64,000 nt of DNA from Candidimonas nitroreducens (GCF_002209565.1 NZ_NJIH01000012.1:1-64000), one strand, 5' to 3'; numbered from the stretch's first letter, positions 51,737-62,900 are shown. Made by a program: numbers and translations. The notes: a model not told the origin generated them from the letters alone.

Positions 51737-53206
51737 ATGACTACGCAAAACAGATGCATACGACCCGCCTCCGGCGCCGGCCGCAGCGAGGCGCCCGCCC
51801 AAGCCCCCGTTGCGGCGCAGGCCTGCCCTCACATCCAGCAGCGGGCTGACGAACCCCGAACCCTGGTGCTCATGGCGCTGTGCCTGGCCGTCCTGGTGGC
51901 CCAGATCGACACCGCGGTGGTCAACCTGGGCATGGATCCCATCGCGGCCTACTTCAAGACCGACGTGCGAGCCATGCAGTGGGTGGCCGACGCCTACAAC
52001 CTGGTCTACGCCATAATGCTGCTGACCGGCGGCCTGCTGGCCGATCTGCTCGGCCGCAAGAAGATTTTCGTGACCGGCGCCGCCCTGTTCACGGCCGCTT
52101 CGGTGCTTTGCGGCTGCGCCGCAAGCATGGCGCCGCTCATAGCCGGCCGGGCTCTGGCCGGCATGGGAGCCGCGCTGATGATCCCGGCGTCGCTGGCGAT
52201 CCTGCGCGTGGTGTGGCACGACGAGGCCGGGCGGGCGCGGGCGCTGGGCATCTGGGCGGGATGCAACGGACTGGCTTTCGCCATCGCTCCCGCGCTGGGC
52301 GGGCTGGCGATCGAATGGCTGGGCTGGCGCAGCATCTTTTTTCTCGTCGTCCCCGTAGGTGTCGGCACCATTGCGCTGGCCTTGCGTGCCGTGCCCGAAT
52401 CGTCCGATCGCCAGGGCCGGCGCTTCGACTTCGCCGCGCAGGCACTGAGCGCGGCGGCGCTCGGCATGCTGGCCTTATCCGCCATCGAGGCAAGCCGCAA
52501 TCACACGCTGGCCGGATATGCGCTGGCGGCGTCGATATTGGCCGGCGCAGGCTTCATCCGCGTCGAGGCCGTCCGGGGTTCCGCAGCCATGGTGCCGCTG
52601 GACATATTCCGCCAGCCGGCATTCCGCGGCGCGCTCGCGGCGACGGCGGGCATGACCTTCGGCATGTACGGGCTGCTGTTCCTGCTGCCCATGACCTGGC
52701 AGGCGAGGCACACGCTCGACGCCATGCAGGCCGGGCTGGCGCTGATGCCCATGGCCCTGATCTTCGTACTGGTGTCGTCCTGGACAGGGCGGTTGGCGGA
52801 AATCATGGGCACCCCTGTCCTTACCTGCGGCGGAGTGGCGCTCATCGGCGGCGGCTTGCTGGCTGTAGGGGCCGCCGCAAGCAGCACGACCGTGCTGCCG
52901 GCCGAGGCCGGGCTGCTTGCAGCCGGCATCGGCATGGGCCTGGCCACCGGGCCGCTGATGGGCGTCGCCATCGGCGCCGTGCCAGCCGCGCAATCCGGCA
53001 TTGCGTCGGCGCTGATCAATGTGGCCAGAATGGCCGGAGCCACTTTGGGCGTGGCCGCGCTGGGCGCGATCTATGCGGTCGAGGCCGACGCGACGCACGG
53101 GCTGCGGCTGGCGATGTATGCGGGCGGCGGCGTGCAGATCGCCTGCGCCCTAGCGGCGTGGTCTGCCATCCGTGCCGGCCGCGCCGCCAGGCGGCGCGCT
53201 ATCTGA
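51737..53206 (+). CDS. MFS drug:H+ antiporter, DHA2 (EmrB/QacA) type
   Basis: A 489-residue inner-membrane exporter with about 14 hydrophobic segments. Motif D1 is QIDTAVVNLGMDPIAAYF, motif A GGLLADLLGRKKIF, motif B region RALAGMGAALMIPASLAIL, and motif C GCNGLAFAIAPALGGLA. The first about 40 residues are a hydrophilic Pro/Ala-rich tail. Its substrate is unknown. Regulation by the divergent ArsR-like protein is likely. The stop codon region overlaps the end of the convergent lipoprotein gene by eight bases. Confidence 0.92.
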   Translation: MTTQNRCIRPASGAGRSEAPAQAPVAAQACPHIQQRADEPRTLVLMALCLAVLVAQIDTAVVNLGMDPIAAYFKTDVRAMQWVADAYNLVYAIMLLTGGLLADLLGRKKIFVTGAALFTAASVLCGCAASMAPLIAGRALAGMGAALMIPASLAILRVVWHDEAGRARALGIWAGCNGLAFAIAPALGGLAIEWLGWRSIFFLVVPVGVGTIALALRAVPESSDRQGRRFDFAAQALSAAALGMLALSAIEASRNHTLAGYALAASILAGAGFIRVEAVRGSAAMVPLDIFRQPAFRGALAATAGMTFGMYGLLFLLPMTWQARHTLDAMQAGLALMPMALIFVLVSSWTGRLAEIMGTPVLTCGGVALIGGGLLAVGAAASSTTVLPAEAGLLAAGIGMGLATGPLMGVAIGAVPAAQSGIASALINVARMAGATLGVAALGAIYAVEADATHGLRLAMYAGGGVQIACALAAWSAIRAGRAARRRAI

Positions 53207-55406
53207 GGCTTGTTTCGCGGTGCACCGAGCCGTTCAACTCGCCGGCAAAGCGCGCAGCTTCGCTATCGGTGTTGGTCGCCATGTCGATGATGCCGTTGTC
53301 GATAGGATCGCCAATGCGCGGCCCCGCCTCCAGATTGCCGTTCACCGTTATCAGCAGCCAGCGCCCTTTGTTGCGCTGCGTCAGCTCGGCCAGCCGCTGC
53401 GCGCCCTTCTGGTTGAACTTGATATGGACGAACGGCTGCCCCTGCCCGGTCTTCCTGGGCACGGCCCAGTCCAGATCGGCGCCGGTCAATACAGGAACCG
53501 GAAAGTAATAGAAGAGACGCTTGCCGATAGGCAAGGGCATCAGATTATTTGCCGGCTGAGCCTGGGCCAGGCGGAACTCCACTATCGTGGCCACGCCGGG
53601 CCGCGATGCCGGTGCCGGTGCCGGGACTGGGGCTGGAGCCAGCGTCGGAGCCGGGGTTGGAGCTGGAGCCGGAGCAGGTGTTGGAACCGGAGCAGGTGTT
53701 GGCGCAGGTGCTAGTGCCGCTGGTGTTGGTGTTGGCGCAAGTGCTGGCTCGGGTGCCGGTGCTGGCGCAGCTACCGGCGCGGGTGCCGGAGCAGGTACTG
53801 GTGTTGACCCCGGTGCCGGTATCAAGGCCGATGCCGGCTCCAAGGTTGGGATAACCATCAGGGCTAGAGTCGGCGCCGGTGTCAATGCCGGCGCCGGCGT
53901 CGGTGCCGGCGTCAGTACTGGTGCCGCTGCTGGCGCTGGCGCCGGTGCAGCTGGTAGTGTCGAGGTCGGTGCTGATGCTGGTGCTGGTGCTGGTGCTGGT
54001 GAGGGTGCGGGCGCCGGTACCGGTACAACAGATGGTGTCGGTGTAGATGTCGCTACGGGTGCCAGTGTAGGAGCTGATGCGGGCGTTGGGGCCGGTGCTG
54101 GTGTCGGTACAGGTTCGGGTGTCAAGGCCGATGCGGACGCCAAGGTTGAGGTCGGTTCCAGGGCTAGTGTCGGCGCCGGCATCAATGCCGGTGCTGGTGC
54201 CGCTGCCGACGACATCGCTACCGATGTCGCTGCTGGTACTGGTGCGGGTGCCAAGGCCGATTCGGGCGCCAAGGCCGAGGTCGGCTCCAGGGCTAGTGTC
54301 GGCGCCGGCATCAATGCCGGTGCTGGTGCCGCTGTCGACGACGTCGCTACCGATGTCGCTGCTGGTACTGGTGCGGGTGCCAAGGCCGATTCGGGCGCCA
54401 AGGCTGGGGTCGGCTCCAGGGCTAGTGTCGGCGCCGGCATCAATGCTGGTGCTGATGCCGCTGCCGACAATGTTGCTACCGATGTCGCTGCGGGTGCCGC
54501 TGCTGGTACTGGCGCGGGTGCCAAGGCCGATTCGGGCGTCAAGGCCGCGGTCGGCTCCAGGGCTAGTGTCGGCGATGGTATCAATGCTGGTGCCGCTGCC
54601 GCTGCCGCTGCTGGTGCCGCTGCTGGTGCTGGCGCCGGTGCTGTCGGAGTCGGTACATCTGTAGGCGCCAAGGCCGCGGCCGGCTCTAGGGCTAGTGCTG
54701 GCGCCGGTACCAACGCTGGTGTCGCTGCCGGTGCTGGTGCGTGAGTCGGCATAGGTGTGGGCGCAAAGGCCGATTCGGACGTCAGGGCCGGGGGCGGCGT
54801 CAGGGGCAGTGCCGGCGATGGTGTCAATGCTGGTGCTGGTTCCACTGCCGCTATCGGTGCTGGTGCTGTCGGCGCCGGTACGGGTGCAAAGGCCGCTGCG
54901 GACGGCAAGGCCGAGGCCGGCGTCGGCGATGGCGTCAATACTGGTGGCGCCACCGGCTGGGGTGCTGGTGCTGGCACTGGTGCTAACACTGGTGCTGGTG
55001 CTGGGGCCAAGGCCGAAGCCGGCGTCGGGCTTAGTACCGGCGCTGGCGCAAACGCAGGCGCCTTGCCGTCTTCATCGGCGACAGATGTGGGTGCAGAAGG
55101 TGTCGGTGCTGGTGCTGATTCCGGGGTCGACTCCAGCGCGGAAGCCCAGGCCGATGCCAAGGCCGGTGACGGGGCCGAGGCCGGTGTGGCGGCCGAGCCT
55201 GGTATCGGAGCCGGCGTAGGAGCCGGTATCGGAGCCGGAGTTGAGCTCGGTGTCGGGGCCGGAGTTGAGGCCGGAGTCGCCGCAGCACTGGCCGCCGGCG
55301 CCGGGCTGGCGAGCATTGACGAATCCGCCGCGGCTTCATCGGCCGGCATGTGCTGGCATGCCGCCAGCAGGACGACGAGCAGTGCGACGATCGATATTCG
55401 CCTCAT
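53199..55406 (-). CDS. Giant Pro/Ala-repeat lipoprotein with SecD-P1-head-like domain
   Basis: A 735-residue protein. A lipoprotein signal (VALLVVLLAACQHMP) leads into about 560 residues of almost pure Ala/Pro/Thr/Ser/Val repeats (APAPTPAP style) with periodic Glu, then a C-terminal domain of about 130 residues. That domain reads VEFRLAQ, PVPVLTGADLDWA, PFVHIKFNQKGAQRLAELT, KGRWLLITVNG, PIDNGIIDMA, in the same order as the SecD P1 head (EFRLV, VILTGDHI, VNISLDSAG, IGKPMATLF). The smaller lipoprotein at 55636-56157 has the same domain. The spacer could cross the periplasm. It is the last gene after a trimeric autotransporter and a TpgA-like gene. ATG 55406 follows AAGAGG. Confidence 0.85.
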   Translation of the reverse strand: MRRISIVALLVVLLAACQHMPADEAAADSSMLASPAPAASAAATPASTPAPTPSSTPAPIPAPTPAPIPGSAATPASAPSPALASAWASALESTPESAPAPTPSAPTSVADEDGKAPAFAPAPVLSPTPASALAPAPAPVLAPVPAPAPQPVAPPVLTPSPTPASALPSAAAFAPVPAPTAPAPIAAVEPAPALTPSPALPLTPPPALTSESAFAPTPMPTHAPAPAATPALVPAPALALEPAAALAPTDVPTPTAPAPAPAAAPAAAAAAAPALIPSPTLALEPTAALTPESALAPAPVPAAAPAATSVATLSAAASAPALMPAPTLALEPTPALAPESALAPAPVPAATSVATSSTAAPAPALMPAPTLALEPTSALAPESALAPAPVPAATSVAMSSAAAPAPALMPAPTLALEPTSTLASASALTPEPVPTPAPAPTPASAPTLAPVATSTPTPSVVPVPAPAPSPAPAPAPASAPTSTLPAAPAPAPAAAPVLTPAPTPAPALTPAPTLALMVIPTLEPASALIPAPGSTPVPAPAPAPVAAPAPAPEPALAPTPTPAALAPAPTPAPVPTPAPAPAPTPAPTLAPAPVPAPAPASRPGVATIVEFRLAQAQPANNLMPLPIGKRLFYYFPVPVLTGADLDWAVPRKTGQGQPFVHIKFNQKGAQRLAELTQRNKGRWLLITVNGNLEAGPRIGDPIDNGIIDMATNTDSEAARFAGELNGSVHRETSLR
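54130..54610. repeat. 129-bp minisatellite in the Pro/Ala lipoprotein gene
   Basis: Near-identical units start with ATCAATGCYGGTGCTG at about 54181, 54310 and 54439 (period exactly 129 bases, 43 residues), and a fourth variant unit at 54580 (141 bases). They encode ALMPAPTLALEPT, ALAPESALAPAPVPAATSVA repeats on the minus strand. The period is a multiple of three, so unit gain or loss would change spacer length without a frameshift. Confidence 0.9.
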
Positions 55407-55512
55407 TCCGAACCTCTTTTCGAATGGCCCTCCGCGCAAGGATAAACCGAATAAGAGCGATCGTGGGCTTCTATCGACGGCCGCACATGCAATTAGCGCC
55501 GGCCAGACGCGT

Positions 55513-55540
55513 CCGGGCCCGGGAACATGCCCGGGCCCGG
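55513..55540. terminator. Strong GC hairpin between the two SecD-like lipoprotein genes
   Basis: CCGGGCCCGGG and CCCGGGCCCGG form a perfect 11-bp stem with a 6-base loop in the 229-base gap between the two lipoprotein genes. No U tract follows on the minus strand, so it may attenuate or protect mRNA rather than stop transcription fully. Confidence 0.45.
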
Positions 55541-55635
55541 CCTGGATAACAGCGGTGCAACACCCGGGGCTTCAGTCCCGACAGACAAGCCAGCGGGCTG
55601 CCGTCCAGCGATGAAGCTACCGTTTGGCGACCAGG

Positions 55636-56157
55636 CTACTGGCCAGCAATGGTCTTGACCGCTCTCACCGCTTCCTGATCGGACTTCACACCTATATCCA
55701 GCACACCGGACTGTAGCGGCTGGTTGATCGCATAAACCGATTCCAGGGAATTGTTAAGCGTCAATACCAACAGCTTGCCACGATACTGCTTGGTCACGGC
55801 AGCCAGCTTTTGCGCCCCCAGAGCGGAAAACGTGAAACGGATATAAGGATGGCCGTCGGCCGTGCGCCGGGGCTCTACGCCGGAAAGATCGGCCCGTGTC
55901 AGCACCGGCTGCGGGCTATACCAAAGAGAGCCATCCCGGAACTTGAGTTCGGACAGGCCGGCGGCCTTGGCCGGCTGGGCCAGCCGGAAATCCACCCGGG
56001 CCTGCTGCTTGGCGGCAGGAGCCGCCTGCGGCTGTGCCGATTGCGCCAGGCTCGGCGGCTGCGCCAGAGCAGAGGACTGCGTTTTCTGGGGCATCTGCTG
56101 GCAGCCCGCCAGCAAAGCCGCCGCCAGGATTCCCGGAACAATATAAACACGCTTCAT
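55636..56157 (-). CDS. Lipoprotein with SecD-P1-head-like domain
   Basis: A 173-residue lipoprotein: signal with lipobox LAAALLAGCQQ, a short Gln/Ala/Pro linker, and then a domain of about 120 residues: VDFRLAQ, LWYSPQPVLTRADLSG, PYIRFTFSALGAQKLAAVT, RGKLLVLTLNN, AINQPLQSGVLDIG. Order and spacing match the P1 head of SecD, the periplasmic part that handles exported chains. It is a shorter paralogue of the 53199-55406 protein. Its start (ATG 56157, GGAGATT site) is 19 bases after the TpgA-like gene, so both are co-transcribed. A role in adhesin passage or folding is inference. Confidence 0.82.
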   Translation of the reverse strand: MKRVYIVPGILAAALLAGCQQMPQKTQSSALAQPPSLAQSAQPQAAPAAKQQARVDFRLAQPAKAAGLSELKFRDGSLWYSPQPVLTRADLSGVEPRRTADGHPYIRFTFSALGAQKLAAVTKQYRGKLLVLTLNNSLESVYAINQPLQSGVLDIGVKSDQEAVRAVKTIAGQ

Positions 56158-56176
56158 ATTAGTAATCTCCAAAGCC

Positions 56177-56962
56177 TCAGCGAGAGCCCGAGGCGACGAC
56201 CTCAACCCGCCTGTTGGGAGCCAGGCAGGCAATCAATTCGCTCCCGGTACCCTTGCCGCATTGCACCAAGGGCTTGCTTTCGCCCTTGCCCACCGCAGTG
56301 ACTCGGCCCGCCTCGATGCCGTCATTCACCAGCGTCGCACGCACCGCGTCGGCGCGCCGCTGGGACAGGGCCTGGTTGTAGGCATCCGATCCGAGCCGAT
56401 CCGTATAGCCCACGACCGACACAGAGGCGTCATTGCGCTGCCTGAGCTGGGCGGCGATCCGGGCAACCGCGGACTGCCCCTTCGCAGTCAGCACGGCACT
56501 GTCGAAACCGAACAGCACGTCGCTGCTCAGCGAAAACGTGGCCGCCGCTGCCGGCTTACGGCCGTTCAAAATGTCGGCGCATCCCGCCGGCTTCCACAAG
56601 AAGCTGCGCGCCAGCATGTCTTTGTCGAACAGCACCTTGTATTGGCAAGTCACGTCGCCCTTGGGGGTTCTGAAGTGGAACAGATAGTCCCATTCATGCA
56701 CGCCGGCAAAACCCTCGCTGAAATGCGGGCGCCCCAGCAGGTTGTAGAGCTGGTCTTTAGTCATGCCGCTGCCCACCAGGCGCAGGCTGTCCAGGTTGGG
56801 GTAAGAGCCGTTGGTGAACGACGCCTTTGCCGGGTCGGGCCAGACCGGCTTATCGGTCGTGCCCTGGCTGGTCACATTGCTCAGACTGCCGCAGGCGGAC
56901 AGGGCCAGAACCGCCAGCAGGCCCGCCGCACGTAGGGAAAAAGCTTTCAGTGTGTGTTGCAT
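56177..56962 (-). CDS. TpgA-like lipoprotein: SmpA/BamE domain plus OmpA peptidoglycan-binding domain
   Basis: A 261-residue outer-membrane lipoprotein (signal VLALSACGS). Residues about 45-130 are SmpA/OmlA-like (LVGSGMTKDQLYNLLGRPHF, WDYLFHFR). Residues about 150-255 are an OmpA C-terminal domain (FGFDSAVLTAKG, VVGYTDRLGSDAYNQALSQRRAD, APNRRVEV) with the peptidoglycan-binding Asp and Arg. This combination and position, 36 bases after a trimeric autotransporter on the same strand, match TpgA, which in Acinetobacter Tol 5 helps the adhesin AtaA to cross and anchor to peptidoglycan. Confidence 0.9.
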   Translation of the reverse strand: MQHTLKAFSLRAAGLLAVLALSACGSLSNVTSQGTTDKPVWPDPAKASFTNGSYPNLDSLRLVGSGMTKDQLYNLLGRPHFSEGFAGVHEWDYLFHFRTPKGDVTCQYKVLFDKDMLARSFLWKPAGCADILNGRKPAAAATFSLSSDVLFGFDSAVLTAKGQSAVARIAAQLRQRNDASVSVVGYTDRLGSDAYNQALSQRRADAVRATLVNDGIEAGRVTAVGKGESKPLVQCGKGTGSELIACLAPNRRVEVVASGSR

Positions 56963-56998
56963 GGAAAATTCATCCTTGGTTCGAGAGACGACGGGCCA

Positions 56999-59900
56999 TT
57001 ACCATTGATAGCCGACACCAACAGAGCCGCCGTAGTCGCCACGGGACGAACCGCTGGCGGTGGCCTTCAGCACCCAGTTGCCGTTGTCGGTTACCCGGGA
57101 CAGGCCCATGGCGTAACCGCTCTCGCCGCGCCACGTGCCGCCGGCGATACTGAACATGCTCTTGCCAGGCAGATAGGCCTGCGGCAGGCCGGCCGTGGCA
57201 ATGGCCGCGGCAATACCGGCGCTGGCCACACGATCGTTCCTGCTGATCTCGTTCTGCATGGCGTTCATGCTGTTGCTAACGTTGTTAGCCAGGTTGTTGA
57301 GCTGGTTCACATTGACGGCGTCGGTGCCATTCACCCCGGGAGCTACATTCGTGATGCGCTGGTTGTTCATGTCAATGCCGTTCTGGTTGATGGTCGGGCC
57401 GTCCTGGACGATTACCGTCTTGGCATTCAACGTGTCGGTCTGCACATTGTTGGCGGTGACATTGGTCGCCGTCACGTTGGTCGCAGTCACATTGGTCGCC
57501 GTAACGCTATTGACCTTGATGTCCTGGGCCATGCCGATAGTGATGCTGGCATCGCCCTGGCCCGCCGCCGCAGGCGTCTTGTCGACGGTGATGTTGCTGC
57601 CGGCGACGAAAGTAACGGTATTGCCGTTATGAATTTGCGTCGGGCCCGTGGTTCCGCCGCTGCCACCAGAGCCTCCGCTACCGCCCGAGCCTCCCGTGCC
57701 GCCGGTATCGCCGCTGCCGGCGGTCGGGCCGGAAGCATCGACATTCCAGTGCAGGCTGTCCAGCACGTCGGACAGGCTGGCATATTGGCTGCCGCCATAA
57801 TTGATGACATTGCTCTTGCCATCGCTGGACAGGCCGAGATTCAGGGTTTTGCCCATCATGCCCAACTGGTCTTCCGTGGCAGCCTGGCCCGATACGATGT
57901 TATTGGGGTCGAAGACCTTGTTCTGCAGGCCGCCGATCGTGCCCGCCGAGCCATTGATGACCACCGGGTAGGCGCCGCCGACCATCACTTGAGTGGGGCT
58001 CACCGTTGTGGTGTAGGTGCCGTCGCCAAGCGTGATAGTACCGGCGGCCACATTGGTCGTGCTGCTGCCATCCGTTACCGTAGTACCTGCCGCAATGGTC
58101 GTGGTGGTATTGGCGCCATCCGTCACCGTCGTGCCGGTGGCCGACGTGGTCGTGATGTTGCCTGCACCGTCGTCAACGATCAGGCCGTCATTATCCAGCT
58201 TGCTATTGCCGGCAGTGACACTATCCACCGCCAAATCTTTGGCCAGCGCAACGCGGATCGTGCTGTTGCCGTCGCTATCCTGCTCAATTTTGGTCGAGAT
58301 GTTCTTGCCAGCATCAAACTTGCTGGAGTCGGAATTAGCATCCGCCCCTCTCACATTGACCACAGAGCCCAGCTTATTAGTGACAGGGCCTCCATCATTT
58401 GCCTGGAACTGAAGCCCCTTGCCCACTAATCCATCGCTGGATTCTTTGAGTTGTTCTTCCGTTGCGGCCCGGCCCGATCCGTCCGCAAAGCCTGAATAGT
58501 CGATAGTCTTGTTCGTCAGGCCGCTTATGGTGCCACCAGCTCCGTCAATGGTGATCGGGCTGGCGCCGCCAACCACCACCTGGGTGCCTCCAACGGTGGT
58601 CTTGTTGCCAGACGCATCGGCCACCTCGATCGAACCCGCACCAACCGTGGTCTTGTCACCCGCAGTATTTTGCACCGTGGTGCCTGCTGCCGTGGTCGTG
58701 GTGGTGTTGGTGCCATCCGTCACCGTCGTGCCCATCGCCGTTGTCGTGGTAGTGTTGGTGCCATCCGTCACGGTGGTGCCCGCCGCCGTGGTCGTGGTGG
58801 TGTTGGTGCCATTGACAATAGTCAAGCCGTTCGTATCCAGCTTGCTGTTGCCCGTAGTGATGCTATCCACCGCCAAATTGTTGGCCAACGCTACGCGGAT
58901 CGTGCTGTTGCCGTCGCCATCCTGCTCAATCTGGGTCGAGATGTTCTTGCCAGCATCAAAATCGCTGAAATCGGAATTAGCGTCCGCCCCCTTCACATTA
59001 ACCACAGAGCCCAGTTTATTGGTGACAATGCCTCCATCATTTGCCCCGAACTGAAGCCCTTTGTTCACTAACCCAGCACTGGATTCGCTAAGCTGCTCTT
59101 CCGTTGCAGCCCGGCCCGATCCATCTGCAAAGCCTGAATAGTCGATAGACTGGTTAGTCAGACCGCTGATGGTTCCTTTACGGCCGTTAATGGTGATGGT
59201 GCTGGCGGCACCTGTCACTCGCACCACGCCGGCCCGCACCGCCGTCTTGTCGCCGTCTTCATCGGTGACAGTGGCGCCCTTGGCGGTCAGCCTGGTTTTA
59301 TTACCGCTGCTGTCCTTCACGGTGGTGCCCGTCGCAATGGTCGTGGTGGTATTGGCGCCATCCGTCACCGTCGTGCCGGTGGCCGACGTGGTCGTGATGT
59401 TGCCTGCACCGTCGTCAACGATCAGGCCGTCGTTATCCAGCTTGCTATTGCCGGCAGTGACACTATCCACCGCCAAATTGTTGGCTAACGCAACGCGAAT
59501 CGTGCTGTTGCCGTCGCCATCCTGCTCAATCTGGGTCGAGATGTTCTTGCCAGCATCAAAATCGCTGAAATCGGAATTAGCATCCGCCCCCTTCACATTA
59601 ACCACAGAGCCCAGTTTATTGGTGACAATGCCTCCATCATTTGCCCCGAACTGAAGCCCTTTGTTCACTAACCCAGCACTGGATTCACTAAGCTGCTCTT
59701 CCGTCGCAGCCCGGCCCGATCCATCTGCAAAGCCTGAATAGTCGATAGTCTTGTTCGTCAGGCCGCTTATGGTGCCACCAGCTCCGTCAATGGTGATCGG
59801 GCTGGCGCCGCCAACCACCACCTGAGTGCCTCCAACAGTGGTCTTGTTGCCAGACGCATCGGCCACCTCGATCGAACCCGCACCAACCGTGGTCTTGTCA

Positions 59901-62900
59901 CCCGCAGTATTTTGCACCGTGGTGCCTGCTGCCGTGGTCGTGGTGATGTTGTTGTGGCCATCGTCGACCGTCAAGCCGTCATTGTCGATAACGCTATTAC
60001 CCGTCTTCAGGCTGCCGTCGGATCCCAAATCCAAGTTCTTGTTCAAATCGAACGTAACATTATTATCAGTCACCCCTTTGGCCACTGTGATATTGCCATC
60101 GGTGTTCTTGAGATCCACCGTGTCGCCCGGCTTCACCGTAGTCTGGTTGCCGGTTTGAGCCTGAAGATTCCAACCCTTGCCGGCGATATCTTTGACTTCG
60201 TTAAGCTGATCGACATTAACGGCATCGGAGCCATCCGTACCCTCGGCCAGGTTAGTGATCTTCTGGCTGTTCATGTTAATGCCGGTACTGTTGATCACCG
60301 GCCCATTGTTGTTGATGGTCAGGCTATCGGCGGTCAAATTCTTGGCCAGCAGGATTTCCATGTCGCCTGCAGTATTGACTTGCGTGCGGATGTTTTCCGA
60401 AGAAGCAGCCGCGCTACTGTCGAGCGAGCCATGTATTATCTGAGTCTCACCCAGCTTCCGGGCCACAGAACCATTGTTCCCTGCAAACGTGATCGGCCGG
60501 TTGGCCACATCATAGAGTTGGCCGCCGTTGACCGCATCCGTACTGCCCGACGCGATGTTGCCAGCCGCCACATTCGTGATCGTCTTACCGCCCGCATTGA
60601 TGCCGCCGGTGGTAACGCTCGGCCCATTGGTGATCGTCATGCCGCTGCTATTTATAACGGTACCGCCAACCGTGACACTATTGGCAATCTTGACATCATT
60701 AGCCAGGTTAAATGTCAAATTCGTGCCGCTGCGGGTGATGACGATGTTGTTGTCAGTGTTACCGAAGTCCACCGTAGCGCCGGGAGCGACTCTCTGAGTG
60801 CCCGAGGTACCCTTCGCGCTTACATTCCAGCCTTGCGCAGCGTAGCTGATGGCGTTGTTGACGGTGTTGCCGTTCGCGGCGGGAACGTTAGGGCCGCCGA
60901 TATTGCTCATAGTCAGCTTGCCATCGGTACCCAGAGCCGCATTGCCACCCAAAATACCCTTCGTCGTATTGGCGACATTCCCCAGCACGGTATTCGTAGC
61001 GTACAGCTGGCTGCCGTTGATGGCGTCAGTGCTGTTGGCACTGACCGCACCGGCAGCGACATTAATGATCTGGCGTTCCTTGCCCACCGCGCCCACGCTG
61101 ACTACGCCATTGTCGGCGGATCCAGGGCCAGCGAAGGTAGTATAGGTAATATTGTTGAGCGTGGCGCTCGTTTCCGTGGTGGCCGCCCGATCGGTGGAGG
61201 CATTACCCAGGATGACGCTATTGGCCTGCGTCGTGGTGACCTGATTGCCCACCACAAAGGTATTGTTCTGCTTGATAGTATTGTTATTGCCCAGTGCGCC
61301 GGAGAAGTTGCCGATCAGCTCCTGGCCACTGCCGCCGTTTGGCTTTTGCTGGAGACCGCCGATGGTATTACCCGAACCAATCCCAATGGAATGATCCCCG
61401 GTGACCGATGCACTCGTACCCATGGCGATGTTATCGCTACTGGTGCTGCCCAGCGGGAGATTGTTAGCGCCCGACACCGCGCCGTTGCCGATGGCAATGG
61501 CGTTGCCGCTATAAGTCACCGCCTTGGTACCCATGGCCTGTGAGTCCGCTCCGTTAGCGGTGGCATTGTTGCCCTCCGCATAGGCATTGGTGGCGGTCGC
61601 GGACGCGGAGGTGCCCAAGGCTATTGCACTCTGCCCAATAACCGACGCATGATCACCAAATGCCTGCCCCTGCTCGGCAAACGCATGCGCCTGATTACCG
61701 ATGGCGGTGCCTTGCGCCATTGTCACGTGCGCAAAAGTGCCGATGGCAATGCCGTCCACCGGATCCGGGGTACCGGCCTGCTGTTCAACATTGGCGTGAT
61801 CGCCCAGAGCGATGGAGCTGGTGCCATCCGAGCGAGCCGTGTAACCGATCGCCGTTCCATTTTCATTAAGCGTGCGCGCTCCGTATCCCATAGAGATATC
61901 GTAGGCGCTACGCGAATCCGCATTCTGTCCTATGGCAATGGCTGCCAGATCCGCCGCCTCGTTGCCCGCTTTAGCACCTGAGCCAAGAGCGACGCCGGCA
62001 TTGCCTAGCCCTTCGGCATCCATGCCAATTGCCATGGCGTCAATGCCCGTGGCCCCGGTGTTGTCCCGGTTATTGGCCCCGGTGGAGTTGACGCTGAAAT
62101 AATGGGTTTTACTTTGGTCAATCGCAGCATCCATCTGCCCCTTATTGACTGCGTCATCTGAATTGATCGCATTGGCCACCCCCGACACACGGGTTCCTGA
62201 GGCACCATCCAGCGTGACCTGATCATGGGCGGAGTTGTACATGACGGCATCGAGGGGCGGAGACGTCGGCGTCCCGCTGCCGGTTCCCAGCGCATCCAGA
62301 TACTGATCCAGCGATGTATAGTTCCCGCTGCTCCCAGTAATCGGACGGCGATAAATCAACTGGCCGGTCGCGGGGTCATAAGAGGCATACTCCCCGATGA
62401 CATTCTTAACTTCTTGTTGTGCGGTGCTCAGTTGACTCACATTGACCGCATCGCTGCCCTTGATACCGCCAGCCACGTTGGTGATGCGGCGCAGGATATT
62501 GGTGTTCCCGCCCCCCACCGACACAATGGAAGTCGCCGTTTGGTTTGTCAGGAAAGCGGGGGTACTCGGATTGTCGATCGTCTCATCGGCAACGGATCCA
62601 TTCCCCAGGGCAACAAATCCACCACTCAACGCCTGCGCATTGCTGCCCAAGGCCAAGCTGCCGCCGCCTTGGGCAATAGTGTTATACCCCAGCGCCGTCG
62701 CATTGCGACCAGTCACTACGGCTTCTGGCCCGATACCGACAGCGTAATCCGCAGCGGCGTTCGATTCGTTACCAATAGCCAGGCTTTCAACCGTCGTTGC
62801 CCCGCTCTGGGACGCCGCCTTGGTTCCAATGGCGATATTGTTGCGCCCTGACTGATTGAGGCCGGCTTGCGAGCCAATCGCAATGTTTTCATCGCTATCT

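Noticed and set aside
53587-55614. Two long plus-strand frames of almost pure Gly/Ala/Val
   Set aside because: They mirror the Pro/Ala repeats of the minus-strand lipoprotein. The repeat composition keeps several frames open; the minus strand has the signal peptide, ribosome site and a folded C-terminal domain.
59912-61543. 543-residue plus-strand frame opposite the adhesin
   Set aside because: Composition-driven antisense frame within a clear autotransporter gene; no start signals or domain motifs.
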